Assembly: GCA_021821885.1 (NCBI GenBank)
Contig: JAKARO010000011.1
Location: forward strand, 1 to 57,450
Direction: 5' to 3'
Source of the DNA: Pseudomonadota bacterium
GTDB taxonomy: Bacteria; Pseudomonadota; Gammaproteobacteria; Acidithiobacillales; Acidithiobacillaceae
DNA: 57,450 nucleotides
Shown here: positions 1-7,925 of the stretch, in pieces
Numbering within the stretch: position 1 is the stretch's first letter
Layout: every line of letters begins with the position of its first letter
Translations under genes and position numbers: made by a program
The notes under the pieces: generated by a model
The model's database searches: none
What the model was told of the DNA's origin: nothing
What the model saw: the letters and a program-made list of their open reading frames with translations, nothing else

Positions 1-171
1 CTCTCTTGCCAACTACTTCCATTTCTACAATCATGAACGACGTCATCAGGCATTGAACCGGCAGACACCGTGGCAGGCTTATACCGCAGTGCCACCGGGA
101 CAGGCCGCCTGATCAACCCGGCGGATGTTCTCTCCAAGAATCACGAGAAACTGTCCAAGGGATGGGGTCCA
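1..171 (+). mobile_element. Right end of an IS3-family element (cut by window edge)
   Basis: The end of a transposase frame is followed by about 40 bases and then, at 150-171, a sequence ending in GGGGTCCA. That is the form of many IS3-family right terminal repeats (the left end would start TGGACCCC). The left end lies outside the window, so the element cannot be measured. It differs from the IS3 element that follows, so two separate insertions lie side by side. The exact outer base is inferred. Confidence 0.6.
2..112 (+). CDS. IS3-family transposase OrfB, C-terminal end (partial)
   Basis: This is the last 36 residues of a transposase whose start lies before the window. The frame reads SLANYFHFYNHERRHQALN and ends GQAA before a TGA at 110-112. 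The pattern of an aromatic-rich YxxFYNxxRxHQALxxxTPxxxY tail is the usual end of the DDE integrase core of IS3-family OrfB. The catalytic residues are not in view, so activity cannot be judged. Confidence 0.75.
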   Translation, partial: SLANYFHFYNHERRHQALNRQTPWQAYTAVPPGQAA

Positions 172-292
172 GCTAGGACCATCAGGTTGCCTCCATGATC
201 ATGCAGAGCTGGCCCCAGAAATTTGAATGGGCGGCCAAGTGGAAAACCTGCCATTTTTGATGCCTGTAGCTGGCATGGAAATGGAGCCGGAA

Positions 293-595
293 ATGGCAAA
301 AAGGACGGGGCGGACGCATTCGGCAGCATTCATGGCCAAGGTCGCTCTGGCGGCGCTATCGGGGGAAAAGACGCTGGCGGAACTGGCGCAGCAGTATGAG
401 GTTCACCCGAACCCGATTACCGGGTGGAAACGGCAACTTTCCGATGGCGCGGCCAATGTGTTCGACAGGAAGGGATCTACGGAACCTGCGGTTGACCTGA
501 AGGTTCTGCATGCCAGGATCGGGCAGTTGACGCTGGAGAATGATTTTTTGGAAAGCGCGCCCACCAGGGTGGGACTGCTGGGCGCAAAGCGATGA
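293..595 (+). CDS. IS3-family transposase OrfA
   Basis: This 100-residue protein starts MAKRTGRTHSAAFMAKVALA. It has the N-terminal helix-turn-helix of IS3-family OrfA (about residues 12-50, with GEKTLAELAQQYEVHPN as the recognition part) followed by a C-terminal helix rich in leucine (LTLENDFLE). In IS3 elements OrfA binds the ends, and a programmed frameshift yields an OrfAB fusion. I chose the ATG at 293 over upstream in-frame starts because family homology begins at that Met. It overlaps orfB by 4 bases (ATGA at 592-595). Confidence 0.8.
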   Translation: MAKRTGRTHSAAFMAKVALAALSGEKTLAELAQQYEVHPNPITGWKRQLSDGAANVFDRKGSTEPAVDLKVLHARIGQLTLENDFLESAPTRVGLLGAKR

Positions 596-1421
596 TTGAT
601 CGCAACCACACGCTTTCCATCAGCCGCCAGGCACGGTTGGCGGGTATCAGCCGGGGCAGCGTGTATTACATTCCGCGCCCGGTCAACGCCGCTGATCTGG
701 CGCTGATGAAACGGATGGATCGGCTGCACCCCGAACACCCGTTCATGGGTGCCCGGATGCTGCGGGATCAACTGAAGCTGCAGGGCTGTGAAGTGGGCCG
801 AAAGCATGTGGGCAGGCGGATGAAACGCATGGGAATCGAAGCGCTGTACCGAAGGCCTGGAACCAGCAGGAAGCATCCTGGCCATACGGTTTACCCGTAT
901 CTGCTGCGAAGCCTGCGATTGATCGGCCCAGACAGGTCTATGCGCTGGATACGGCGTATATCCCGATGGCCAAAGGGTTTGTGTATCTGGCTGCTGTGAT
1001 GGACTGGTTCAGTCGCAGGATCATGGCCGCCAAGGTGGCCATTACGCTGGAAGCCTGCCATGCAGTTGAGGTGTTGCAGGAAGCCTTCAGCCGGCATGGC
1101 GTACCCGAAATTGTGAACACCGGCCAGGGCAGCCAGTTTACGGCAAACGGGTTCGTGCAGGCGGTAACAAACCGGGGATGCAAACCCAGCATGGGCGGCC
1201 GCGGAGCGTGGCGGGACAACGTATTCGTTGAACGGTTTTGGCGATCCGTGAAACAGGAACGGGTGTGCCTCCATGCCTGGGAGACGGTCAGTCCGGCAAG
1301 GGCGTCCATCATGGATTACGTGAACTGGTACAACACATTCAGGCCGCATTCCAGCCTGGGCGGAAGAACCCCGGATGAAAGGTTCAACGTGATGCTGCCG
1401 ACGGTCGAACGGACAGTGTGA
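592..1421 (+). pseudogene. IS3-family transposase OrfB, frameshifted and catalytically damaged
   Basis: The first part (592 to about 915) reads MIDRNHTLSISRQARLAGIS and runs to VYPYLLRSL. The frame is then lost, and the DDE core continues in another frame to TVERTV at 1421. Reading CTGCG at about 913-917 as CTGGCG would restore ...SLAID, so a one-base deletion near 915 is the simplest explanation. The catalytic triad is also broken: the first Asp (948-950) and the Glu (1230-1232, FVERFW) are present. The second Asp, normally in a NTDQGSQF-type motif, is Gly here (GGC at 1122-1124, NTGQGSQF). Confidence 0.85.
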
Positions 1422-1608
1422 GCATGGCAGGCAATCCACTTAAAAACCGGATTCCGCTGTTCAAACAACCGGAGCCAGCTCTATGCACTGGCATGCGGGT
1501 TCCGGTACCATGCTTGATGGAGATCTTTCCGGTTTGGTTTCTGTCACTCTTGTAACCTGCTGAATATACCGTTCATCTGATTTATTTTTGGGAAGATATA
1601 AATTGTCC

Positions 1609-1624
1609 TTACCATCTTGATGGT
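1609..1624. promoter_or_regulatory. Palindromic motif next to the IS1595 insertion site
   Basis: TTACCATCTTGATGGT holds the inverted repeat ACCATC-tt-GATGGT. A near copy (15 of 16 bases) occurs at 7930-7945 upstream of the porin. It sits just before the left target duplication, and a TATAAAT stretch lies 5' of it, so it may be the operator of a promoter that the IS1595 element split. No binding protein is known. Confidence 0.35.
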
Positions 1625-1632
1625 GGAAATAT
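1625..1632. repeat. Target site duplication, left copy
   Basis: GGAAATAT lies directly outside the left inverted repeat and is repeated at 6918-6925 directly outside the right one. Eight bases is the duplication length known for the IS1595 family. Perfect identity argues for a complete transposition event with no later loss at the ends. Confidence 0.9.
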
Positions 1633-1657
1633 CGGAATTATGTAGCAGTTGCCAAAA
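1633..1657 (+). repeat. Left terminal inverted repeat of the IS1595-family element
   Basis: It begins CGGAATTATGTAGCAGTTGC and runs for 25 bases. It is the exact reverse complement of 6893-6917, with no mismatch. Identity stops sharply after the run of four A at 1654-1657. Confidence 0.9.
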
Positions 1658-1703
1658 CCGAATTACTACAATAGGGTACGGCACACGTTCCTTGCCAGCC
1701 CCT

Positions 1704-4700
1704 TCATTTTGTTTTTGCTGAAATCCATTTCAGCAGAATAGCTTCGCCATCCTGTTCCACCTTAGCCACCAACCTGGCGCGTTTTGCGGCGTCGTGCTCA
1801 TTGTGAGACTTCTCCACCAGTTTCGACAGCGCGACATGAGAGGCATTTGTGGCATCATATTCAGGAAGATTCATGTGCTTGAACACGTCACCCATTTGAA
1901 TGGATACGGTGTGGCTTTCCACCCATTCACGCACCATGGGAGTATTCAATAGACCGCAGAGAAAATATGCCGGTTTTTTGGTATCGAACCCTGCGAAGTA
2001 CACTTTGTGGTCTGGCACATACGGTCGAGATCCCGCTACCGGCACCGTCGAACTTCCTGCTACTGCCGCGTAGAAGCGGGAGGACATTTCCGGCCACACC
2101 ACTTTCCATGGCTGAAGGGTGTAGTCGCCCACGTTGTACACGTCGTAGAAAGGAGCGCCTTTCATTTGACGCCGGTACGTGGAACGCACTTCCAGCAATG
2201 TCTTGTATGCGGTGAACCAAGCCTTGGTCTTTGCCAGCGGAACGCCATTCATGGCGATTTCGCTGGCAGTGTAGTCGGCCTTATCTATGCCTATGTTGGG
2301 CACGAAAGTGTACAATTTTTCATCAACTCTACCGGGGTTGTTCAGGTGTAGATAGCAGGATTCAAAGTCGCCTGCACCCTTTACCAAGGGGTAAAGCAAC
2401 GTCGGCTCTACCCAAGCTGTCTTCACCGCGCCCAATGCCTTTTTACCCGCCTCTGGGCGACTGCGAATCTGTACCAGTGTGCCGTTGTCTTGAATCACAG
2501 GTACGAAATACACGCCGTTCAAGTCCGTGGTGATCCCCTTGCGCCCCGCTGTCCATGTGCATTCACCTGAAATCGCCTTCAATGCCTTGAAGCGTCCCTT
2601 GGTTAGCACCGCCCACGGAGAGCCGTTTCCATCGACAGGCGCGGCCTCCTTGGCGGTAATTGAAATCCGCCCCATCACCGCGGATAAAGAGGAGTTGACC
2701 GGGATGGCTCTGGTGAAACCTGGGGCGCTGTTCCATAGCCGGTATGGCACAGGGTAAGTGGCGGGTTTTTTGGATTTGTCGAAGACCGCTACTACTGTGT
2801 GGTTGGCGGCATCATTGAATGGCTTCAATGCTTTCATGTCATCGACACTGATTGGGGTGAGGTGCAGGCTTTTGGCCTTGGATGGTTCTAATTTGAAGTG
2901 CCTGAACCCCGCCGAAGAGGGGTTCTTGAAGATGGTGCCGGTGATAACAAAGGCTAGCCTACCATTCGGTTTCAGCCATTTATCGGACGTGGTGTAGGTA
3001 ATCATGGCAGAGATGTCCAGCTCGTTGCCACCATGACGCTTGTTCTTGGAGAAGATGCCGTAACGTTCGCACGTTGGCTTAACCCGTTCGCGGTATGCGT
3101 CGGGCAATTTCGACCACCGAACCCATGGCGGATTGCCTAAGATGCAATCGAAGTGACCCGCCGTGGCCGACCAGAAAAAGTTTCGCACCACGCGAAACCA
3201 GATGCCGTTCCACTGCTGGCGATGCAGTTCCAAAATCTGGTTGTAGGTATGTTTCAAAGGGGGGCGCCAGTCGGAAGCTTCGGTGGCGTTTAGCAGACCG
3301 GCAGACTGCAATTGCGTTTCTGCTTCTTCGTAGTCCAGATCGCTTTCAACGTCCTCGCCCATTTGAGCAAATACTTGATCCAAACGAACGCGGTTGAAGG
3401 CTAGTGCGGCGGGTAAGGCAATGTCCAGCCCGGCCACCTGGCTACCGATTTGGTACTTCACCACCTCCTGCCCCTTTTCCGGGTTCGGCGCGGGCGAATA
3501 GATGGCATCAGCGAGCAACACAGGGATTTCCAGCGTTTGCCCCGGCGCAGCCTTCAATAGATCGGCGATTTCCATCAAGAAGTTGACCCGTGCAGTTTGT
3601 ACTGCCAAGGGGTTTAAGTCGAAGCCCCACACGGACGTGCATAGGTGCTGCACAATATGTTTCGCGTCCCATCCAGCCTTTGTGGCTTCGTCTCGAATAC
3701 GGCGAAGAACGGCCACCAAGAACGCACCCGACCCGCATGTGGGGTCCAGAGTACGTTTGTTCAACCAGGGCTCTTGTTGGGCCATATCCACCGTGAAATC
3801 TACTAGCCAGTCCGGCGTGTAGAACTCCCCGAGACTCTGGCGAAGTTTGCCAGGGACTAGACCTTGGTACAGATCGCGCAACACATCTCGGGTGTGTGTC
3901 ATGTAGTCCGTGCGGTACATCGACAACGACGCCAACACGCCGCGTAATGCGGGGAGCAGTGTTGGTGCGTGAGTAGCGTTGCGTGCAACGTCCAAGTACC
4001 AACTGAAAATGGCTTCTTCAACAAATCCATGAATACCGGCTTGAGCAAAAATGCCCGCGTGTTCGATGTCGTGATCCAGGGCATCCAATAGTGCCGTGTT
4101 ATCCAACAAGGCCGCCATGGCTTGCGCTGGCTGTTTAGTCGTGGTCAAACCGTGGGCTGAAATAATTTCTGCGGCCAGCAGCTTGATAAGCAGCGAGTTG
4201 TACGAGTGGATGACGAATAGCCGCCCCGCCATGGCTTGCTTTGCTTGCCCATTCCAAGTGAAGCCCATTTCCCCATTGATAGCGGTGGCTTGCAAAACAG
4301 ACATGTCGGCTACTTGGCCGTAGAGAGTGCGCCATTCCTCGAACAGCATTTTGATCTTGGAGTTGCCCTTTGCCGTCAATTCGGCGGCAAGCGCATCACC
4401 CATCGCCTGCATTAAGGCTTGAGCATTGGCTGATCTATGGCCGAAGTCGGCAAGAAGGTTGTCCACAGTGATGGCGCGGCGCGTGTCGGCTTTGATTGCT
4501 GCTATCACCAACGCCACGGCGTATTCCGAGAAGGGCACCAAGTGCTGCGAATAGATGACTCCGGCGCGTACCTGAGCGAAGCACACATGATCGCCGTCAA
4601 TGGCGATGCCGATGTAATCCTCGGTAGGGATGCCAGACTTAGTTGCTTCGCGCTGGATGTATGGCAACAAGCGTTTGTCAGTGGCTTCCTTGAACTTGGC

Positions 4701-4913
4701 GCTGGCCTTGGAACCCTTGAACAAGCCGGGAGCTTTAAACTCAATGATTACGTTGTTGTAGCTGCTATCCTTTTTCGCCCGCTCTGCATCAAAGTGGATG
4801 CCCATGGCTGCTTCCAGTCCAGCCACCCAGGCTAGTCGCACTTCTTCTTCGTTTTGCCATGGCCGGTTACGTTTAGCGGCTATGTGGTCGAAAGCGATCT
4901 TTGTGGAAACCAT
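1704..4913 (-). CDS. Type IIG restriction-modification enzyme (nuclease-methylase fusion)
   Basis: This 1069-residue single-chain enzyme is predicted to modify adenine at N6 and cut DNA. Residues 40-65 hold a PD-(D/E)xK-like core (D49, then IIEFK with E58 and K60). A helical region follows, then GEFYTPDWL (362-370), SAM motif I DPTCGSGAF (390-398), GFDLNP (about 430) and the N6-adenine motif NPPW (594-597). The C-terminal 400 residues probably hold target recognition. The start ATG overlaps the stop of the upstream HTH gene (TAATG), so the two are translationally coupled. It lies inside the IS1595 element. Recognition site unknown. A methylase with a degenerate nuclease is the alternative. 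Confidence 0.82.
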   Translation of the reverse strand: MVSTKIAFDHIAAKRNRPWQNEEEVRLAWVAGLEAAMGIHFDAERAKKDSSYNNVIIEFKAPGLFKGSKASAKFKEATDKRLLPYIQREATKSGIPTEDYIGIAIDGDHVCFAQVRAGVIYSQHLVPFSEYAVALVIAAIKADTRRAITVDNLLADFGHRSANAQALMQAMGDALAAELTAKGNSKIKMLFEEWRTLYGQVADMSVLQATAINGEMGFTWNGQAKQAMAGRLFVIHSYNSLLIKLLAAEIISAHGLTTTKQPAQAMAALLDNTALLDALDHDIEHAGIFAQAGIHGFVEEAIFSWYLDVARNATHAPTLLPALRGVLASLSMYRTDYMTHTRDVLRDLYQGLVPGKLRQSLGEFYTPDWLVDFTVDMAQQEPWLNKRTLDPTCGSGAFLVAVLRRIRDEATKAGWDAKHIVQHLCTSVWGFDLNPLAVQTARVNFLMEIADLLKAAPGQTLEIPVLLADAIYSPAPNPEKGQEVVKYQIGSQVAGLDIALPAALAFNRVRLDQVFAQMGEDVESDLDYEEAETQLQSAGLLNATEASDWRPPLKHTYNQILELHRQQWNGIWFRVVRNFFWSATAGHFDCILGNPPWVRWSKLPDAYRERVKPTCERYGIFSKNKRHGGNELDISAMITYTTSDKWLKPNGRLAFVITGTIFKNPSSAGFRHFKLEPSKAKSLHLTPISVDDMKALKPFNDAANHTVVAVFDKSKKPATYPVPYRLWNSAPGFTRAIPVNSSLSAVMGRISITAKEAAPVDGNGSPWAVLTKGRFKALKAISGECTWTAGRKGITTDLNGVYFVPVIQDNGTLVQIRSRPEAGKKALGAVKTAWVEPTLLYPLVKGAGDFESCYLHLNNPGRVDEKLYTFVPNIGIDKADYTASEIAMNGVPLAKTKAWFTAYKTLLEVRSTYRRQMKGAPFYDVYNVGDYTLQPWKVVWPEMSSRFYAAVAGSSTVPVAGSRPYVPDHKVYFAGFDTKKPAYFLCGLLNTPMVREWVESHTVSIQMGDVFKHMNLPEYDATNASHVALSKLVEKSHNEHDAAKRARLVAKVEQDGEAILLKWISAKTK

Positions 4914-5206
4914 TACTGCTCCTCGCTAAGTTGTTTGCCACCAAACTTACCTTTTGCCGCCGATCCCCGAGGCTTCGCCGCATCAAAATGAATTCGCGAT
5001 AACGCAGAACGAAAATCCAATTCGTGATCTGCCATGTCCGCCATCAGCGCCACGATAATCGCCAGATGGGGGGGCACCTCACCCTGCGCGGCATAGTTGG
5101 TGATGGAATTTGGTTTCTGCTTAATCAGTTCGGCGAAGCTTTTAACTGTTAAGCCAGCCTTACCCAATTGCCGTCGGAATTCGTCATAAGTCATGGCTGG
5201 GATCAT
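4913..5206 (-). CDS. Small HTH protein, possible controller of the R-M gene
   Basis: This 97-residue basic protein has a helix-turn-helix-like segment at about residues 8-45 (FRRQLGKAGLTVKSFAELIK, then SITNYAAQGEVPPHLA) and a charged tail. It is the first gene of a two-gene unit and its stop overlaps the ATG of the R-M gene, an arrangement seen for controller (C) proteins of R-M systems. Homology to a named C-protein family was not recognised. An in-frame second ATG at 5194-5192 is possible. I kept the first because a GGAG lies 11 bases upstream. The tandem palindromes at 5299-5341 are candidate binding sites. Confidence 0.65.
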   Translation of the reverse strand: MIPAMTYDEFRRQLGKAGLTVKSFAELIKQKPNSITNYAAQGEVPPHLAIIVALMADMADHELDFRSALSRIHFDAAKPRGSAAKGKFGGKQLSEEQ

Positions 5207-5238
5207 AAAACAAACCGCTCCGTTTGCACAGTCTTTAC

Positions 5239-5268
5239 TTTATACAACAAATCAACTGAAGTGTGCAA
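5239..5268 (-). promoter_or_regulatory. Promoter for the HTH and R-M genes
   Basis: On the minus strand, TTGCAC (5268-5263) and TATAAA (5244-5239) are separated by 18 bases. Transcription would start near 5232, about 25 bases before the HTH start. It is back to back with the transposase promoter. Confidence 0.55.
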
Positions 5269-5293
5269 CAATGTTAATAATGTGCTTTTGTGC

Positions 5294-5321
5294 TTGCAAC
5301 ACATAGTAGTCTGTGTATAAT
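5294..5321 (+). promoter_or_regulatory. Promoter of the IS1595-type transposase
   Basis: TTGCAA at 5294-5299 and a perfect TATAAT at 5316-5321 are separated by 16 bases. Transcription would start near 5328, 30 bases before the transposase ATG. The -10 box lies between two palindromic repeats. Confidence 0.6.
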
Positions 5322-5341
5322 AAACACATAGTTTACTGTGT
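5299..5341. promoter_or_regulatory. Tandem operator-like palindromes over the transposase promoter
   Basis: ACACATAGTAGTCTGTGT (5299-5316) and ACACATAGTTTACTGTGT (5324-5341) match at 15 of 18 positions. Each has ACACA/TGTGT arms, and their centres are 25 bases apart. They flank the TATAAT, so a bound protein would block the transposase and could also affect the divergent R-M promoter. The likeliest ligand is the 97-aa HTH protein (inference). Confidence 0.55.
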
Positions 5342-5357
5342 TTGCGAGGTTCGCAAT

Positions 5358-6380
5358 ATGTCCCAACACTTCCTGCTCTCCGCCAAAGCTCGCACCCTCT
5401 CGGTACGCAAGGTCATGGAAATGACCCATGACCAGGCGTTTCAGGTGTTCAGGGAATTGCGCTGGGGCGAAGGAGAAGAAACCGCCTGCCCGGTGTGCGG
5501 CACCATCGATAGGCACTATTTCCGCAATGACCGGAAGCAATGGCGGTGCAAGGCTTGCGCCCATGCGTTTTCCGTCACGTCTGGTACGATCTTCGCCAAT
5601 CACAAGCTGCCGCTGAAGGTGTACCTGGCGGCGATTGCGATCTACACCAACGCGGTCAAAGGTATTTCAGCACTGCAACTGAGCCGCGACCTCGGAGTCC
5701 AGTACAAGACCGCCTTCGTCCTGGCTCACAAGATCAGAGAATCCCTGATGGAACACCGCGACGATGCACCCTTGGCCGGGGAAGTCCACATGGACGGCGC
5801 TTATGTGAATGGGCACATCCGCCCGAAGAACAAGAAGGAAGACCGCATAGACCGCCGCCTGGCGATCCACCAGAAGCCCGGTAAACGCTGCGTGTTCGTG
5901 ATGCGCCAGAGGGTGGAAGCCGTTGAGGATGAAATCAGGGGTTCCAACAAGACACTGACCTTCGTTATCAAAGCCGAGAATCAGACCGACGTGAGCAAGC
6001 TGGCAAATGAATTCGTGAAGAAAGGCTCCACGATCTGCGCCGATGAATCCAACGCCTACGATCCGCTGCATGCCAAGTTCGACACCCGGCGCGTCAATCA
6101 CAGCCAGGAATACCAGGCCGACGACGGCACGACGAACAATCTGGCGGAATCCTACTTTTCCCGCTTTCGCCGGATGCAGTACGGCCAGACGCACAAGTTC
6201 GGGAATCTCTATCTGGCGAACTATGCCAACGAGGCCGCCTACCGGGAAGATACTCGCCGCTGGAACAACGGCGCGATCTTTGCCGACATCACCAAGAAAT
6301 GCGCCCACACCAGGACCAGCCGGGACTGGTGCGGATACTGGCAGGGGAACAAGCGCCAAGCCGAGCGGCTGGCCGCGTAG
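5358..6380 (+). CDS. IS1595-family transposase (ISXO2-like DDE domain)
   Basis: This 340-residue transposase starts MSQHFLLSAKARTLSVRKV. An N-terminal zinc ribbon (CPVCG ... WRCKACAHAFSVTSGTIF, about residues 40-75) is followed by the ISXO2-like catalytic domain. The first Asp lies in HMDGAYVNG, the second in ADESNAYD, and the late NNLAESYFSRFRR segment supplies the third acidic position. Length and order fit the family and the frame is intact. I chose the ATG at 5358 because GAGG lies at a good distance. An in-frame start at 5313 lies inside the promoter/operator. It converges on the 149-aa gene with one base between the stops. Confidence 0.92.
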   Translation: MSQHFLLSAKARTLSVRKVMEMTHDQAFQVFRELRWGEGEETACPVCGTIDRHYFRNDRKQWRCKACAHAFSVTSGTIFANHKLPLKVYLAAIAIYTNAVKGISALQLSRDLGVQYKTAFVLAHKIRESLMEHRDDAPLAGEVHMDGAYVNGHIRPKNKKEDRIDRRLAIHQKPGKRCVFVMRQRVEAVEDEIRGSNKTLTFVIKAENQTDVSKLANEFVKKGSTICADESNAYDPLHAKFDTRRVNHSQEYQADDGTTNNLAESYFSRFRRMQYGQTHKFGNLYLANYANEAAYREDTRRWNNGAIFADITKKCAHTRTSRDWCGYWQGNKRQAERLAA

Positions 6381-6381
6381 G

Positions 6382-6831
6382 CTAGACGATTCGCCAAAGC
6401 ACCGTCAGGCCGTTTTCGGCGCGTCCCACGTCCTCGACCAGCCCGCGATTCACCAAGCGCCGGAGCGTTCCATTCAACGTGCGCTGAATGGACGTGCGCA
6501 ACTCCTTCGTATCCTCCAAGCCTTTGGCAACGATGATTCGCTCCGCCATGACGACGGTCGTCAAGGGCTGCCCTGCCTCTCTAAGCTGATCCAGCACCCA
6601 AGTATGGCTCTCGCGGCTCTCGAAACGCTTGAAGCCGCCTGTACGGGATGAACTGACCCGCTTTGCACCCAGACTGCGCAAGTCCATTTCCGGGGCGAAC
6701 AACTTGAGCGTGGCGTCCAGGTGCTTGAGATCGGACGCGACGCGCTCGATCTCTGTCCGGTGAAACTGGATCAATCCAGCCAACTCAGCGTGTTTTGCAA
6801 TCAAGCCTGAAACAACATGGGATTCTGCCAT
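6382..6831 (-). CDS. Coiled-coil and winged-helix protein, IS1595 passenger
   Basis: This 149-residue protein has an N-terminal heptad-like helix (about residues 17-45, FHRTEIERVASDLKHLDATL), a basic linker with GAKRVSSSRTGGFKRF, and a C-terminal winged-helix-like half (about 75-149, HTWVLDQLREAGQPLTT ... TLNGTLRRLVNRGLVEDV). This suggests a dimeric DNA-binding protein. It reads inward from the right inverted repeat, and a TATAAC (6868-6863) and AGGTG precede the ATG. I do not recognise a named family. Its place inside the ends makes it cargo or a helper of transposition. Confidence 0.6.
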   Translation of the reverse strand: MAESHVVSGLIAKHAELAGLIQFHRTEIERVASDLKHLDATLKLFAPEMDLRSLGAKRVSSSRTGGFKRFESRESHTWVLDQLREAGQPLTTVVMAERIIVAKGLEDTKELRTSIQRTLNGTLRRLVNRGLVEDVGRAENGLTVLWRIV

Positions 6832-6892
6832 GATGCACCTGTTTTGGAATTAAGGAACAGGTGTTATATTAGTGACTTACGAAGAATAAATC

Positions 6893-6917
6893 TTTTGGCA
6901 ACTGCTACATAATTCCG
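6893..6917 (-). repeat. Right terminal inverted repeat of the IS1595-family element
   Basis: Exact reverse complement of 1633-1657 over 25 bases. The element ends at 6917 and the duplicated target follows at once. Confidence 0.9.
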
Positions 6918-6925
6918 GGAAATAT
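6918..6925. repeat. Target site duplication, right copy
   Basis: GGAAATAT, identical to 1625-1632. Removing the element and one copy would restore an uninterrupted AT-rich region. Confidence 0.9.
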
Positions 6926-7327
6926 TCCGTCAGCAAATTTATGGGGTACCATCCGCAACCTAACGGAATTCAAATTTTTTTGCACTCCAGGTTCTGCAGA
7001 TCCAATATTTCTTAATAAAAGGAATTTATCGGTCTTTTTTTGTCGGAGTAGCGTCGGGGGCAGAAAATCTGGTGGGACGTTTTGGGCCAGGTTTTCGGCA
7101 GATTTTCCTGCCGGGCCTGGAGGGGTGCCATCCTGGCTGTTCCAGAAGGGACAGTAACAGGTTTGGGTATCGGTTTCTGGATGTGCCCTGACCGTGTTCT
7201 ATCCGGATTTCCCTGTGTGCAGGTCTGACCGGGAGGGTTGCCCGGACTGCCGTCCGGACACTTGTACCGGCGGTGCGGCAGCAGAAGCCTGTGCTTTTCT
7301 TTCTGGCCGTCCCGCCCGTTGTGGTGA
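6926..7327. other. Intergenic region with one hairpin, no gene seen
   Basis: No frame here looks coded. It holds a two-tier hairpin at 7087-7120 (CCAGG ... CGGCAG-loop-CTGCCG ... CCTGG). This could end transcription of the DUF302 gene on the minus strand, although no clean T run follows on either side. The first part is AT-rich and may be the downstream half of the region split by the IS1595 element. Confidence 0.4.
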
Positions 7328-7819
7328 TCAGGAATGACTGCCAGGGATGCTCTTCAGGCTGCCAATGACCATATGGTCAATTTTTTCGCCAACAGCCTGG
7401 GCGCCAGTCCCCTTGGTATACGCAGAGCGTTCGGCGTAGGCCACCGTGGTGACTTTCCCCTTGCTGTACAGGGTCAGGTTCAGGGGGCATACCGAGGCGG
7501 TTTTCGAATCCCCGTTGAGCAGTCCGCTGAAAAGAAAAGGGTTGCAAAATACAAGGGCCCGTACGTCGCTGTACCCTGGCTTGTTGAAGTTCGGGATGTG
7601 GAGCATCTTCTGCTTCGCATCAATCTTGCGCAGGATGTCAATATTCATGACCACCTTGAAATGGTGGTGGGTAAGAGCGGCCCGTACTTCTTTCTGGGCG
7701 ACGGGCATCGATGCCGGAATGGTTTCCACATAGATGGATGCAGCCTGGGCGGTGCCTGCAAAAGCAGCCAGGATTCCGGCGGTCAGGCCAAGGGACTTTA
7801 TAAGCAATCCATTTTTCAT
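7328..7819 (-). CDS. Secreted DUF302-family protein
   Basis: This 163-residue protein has a signal peptide (MKNGLLIKSLGLTAGILAAF, cleavage likely after AQA at about residue 26). The mature part resembles the DUF302 fold: ALTHHHFKVVMNIDI, then RALVFCNPFLFSGLL, then VCPLNLTLYSKGKVTTVAY, matching the NP ... PL ... vxxY pattern of the family. The function of DUF302 is not established, although members often occur in sulfur oxidisers. Two Cys (in FCNPF and SVCPL) could bind a ligand or form a disulfide in the periplasm. It is divergent from the porin and DsrE-like genes and shares their upstream region. Confidence 0.72.
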   Translation of the reverse strand: MKNGLLIKSLGLTAGILAAFAGTAQAASIYVETIPASMPVAQKEVRAALTHHHFKVVMNIDILRKIDAKQKMLHIPNFNKPGYSDVRALVFCNPFLFSGLLNGDSKTASVCPLNLTLYSKGKVTTVAYAERSAYTKGTGAQAVGEKIDHMVIGSLKSIPGSHS

Positions 7820-7925
7820 TGAAATTCTCCACGGTTAAATTTAAGAGTCATTAATCTTCTGGCTGTCCCTAACGGGAATGCCGGTTTCCTGATTTTTGTC
7901 CAATTTGAGACTATTGTGACGGAAA

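Larger units (their letters stand above)
205..1482 (+). mobile_element. IS3-family insertion sequence, about 1.28 kb, inactive
   Basis: The ends are imperfect inverted repeats. The left one (about 205-228) begins AGAGCTGGCCCCAG and the right one (about 1461-1482), read inwards on the minus strand, begins AGAGCTGGCTCCGG. Both carry TTTGAA a few bases further in. Inside are orfA (293-595) and a broken orfB (592-1421) in the usual overlapping order. No clear target duplication could be fixed, so the outer boundary is uncertain by a few bases. The element is dead: orfB is frameshifted and has lost one catalytic Asp. Confidence 0.7.
1633..6917. mobile_element. IS1595-family element (5285 bp) with restriction-modification passengers
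   Basis: Perfect 25-bp terminal inverted repeats (1633-1657 and 6893-6917) are flanked by the 8-bp direct repeat GGAAATAT. Inside, from left to right, are a type IIG R-M gene (minus), an HTH gene (minus), a divergent control region, an IS1595-type transposase (plus) and a 149-aa coiled-coil/winged-helix gene (minus). Plain IS1595 elements are about 1 kb. Members with passenger genes are known, so the family supports the layout. That the R-M gene travels as cargo follows from its position inside the repeats. Confidence 0.9.
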
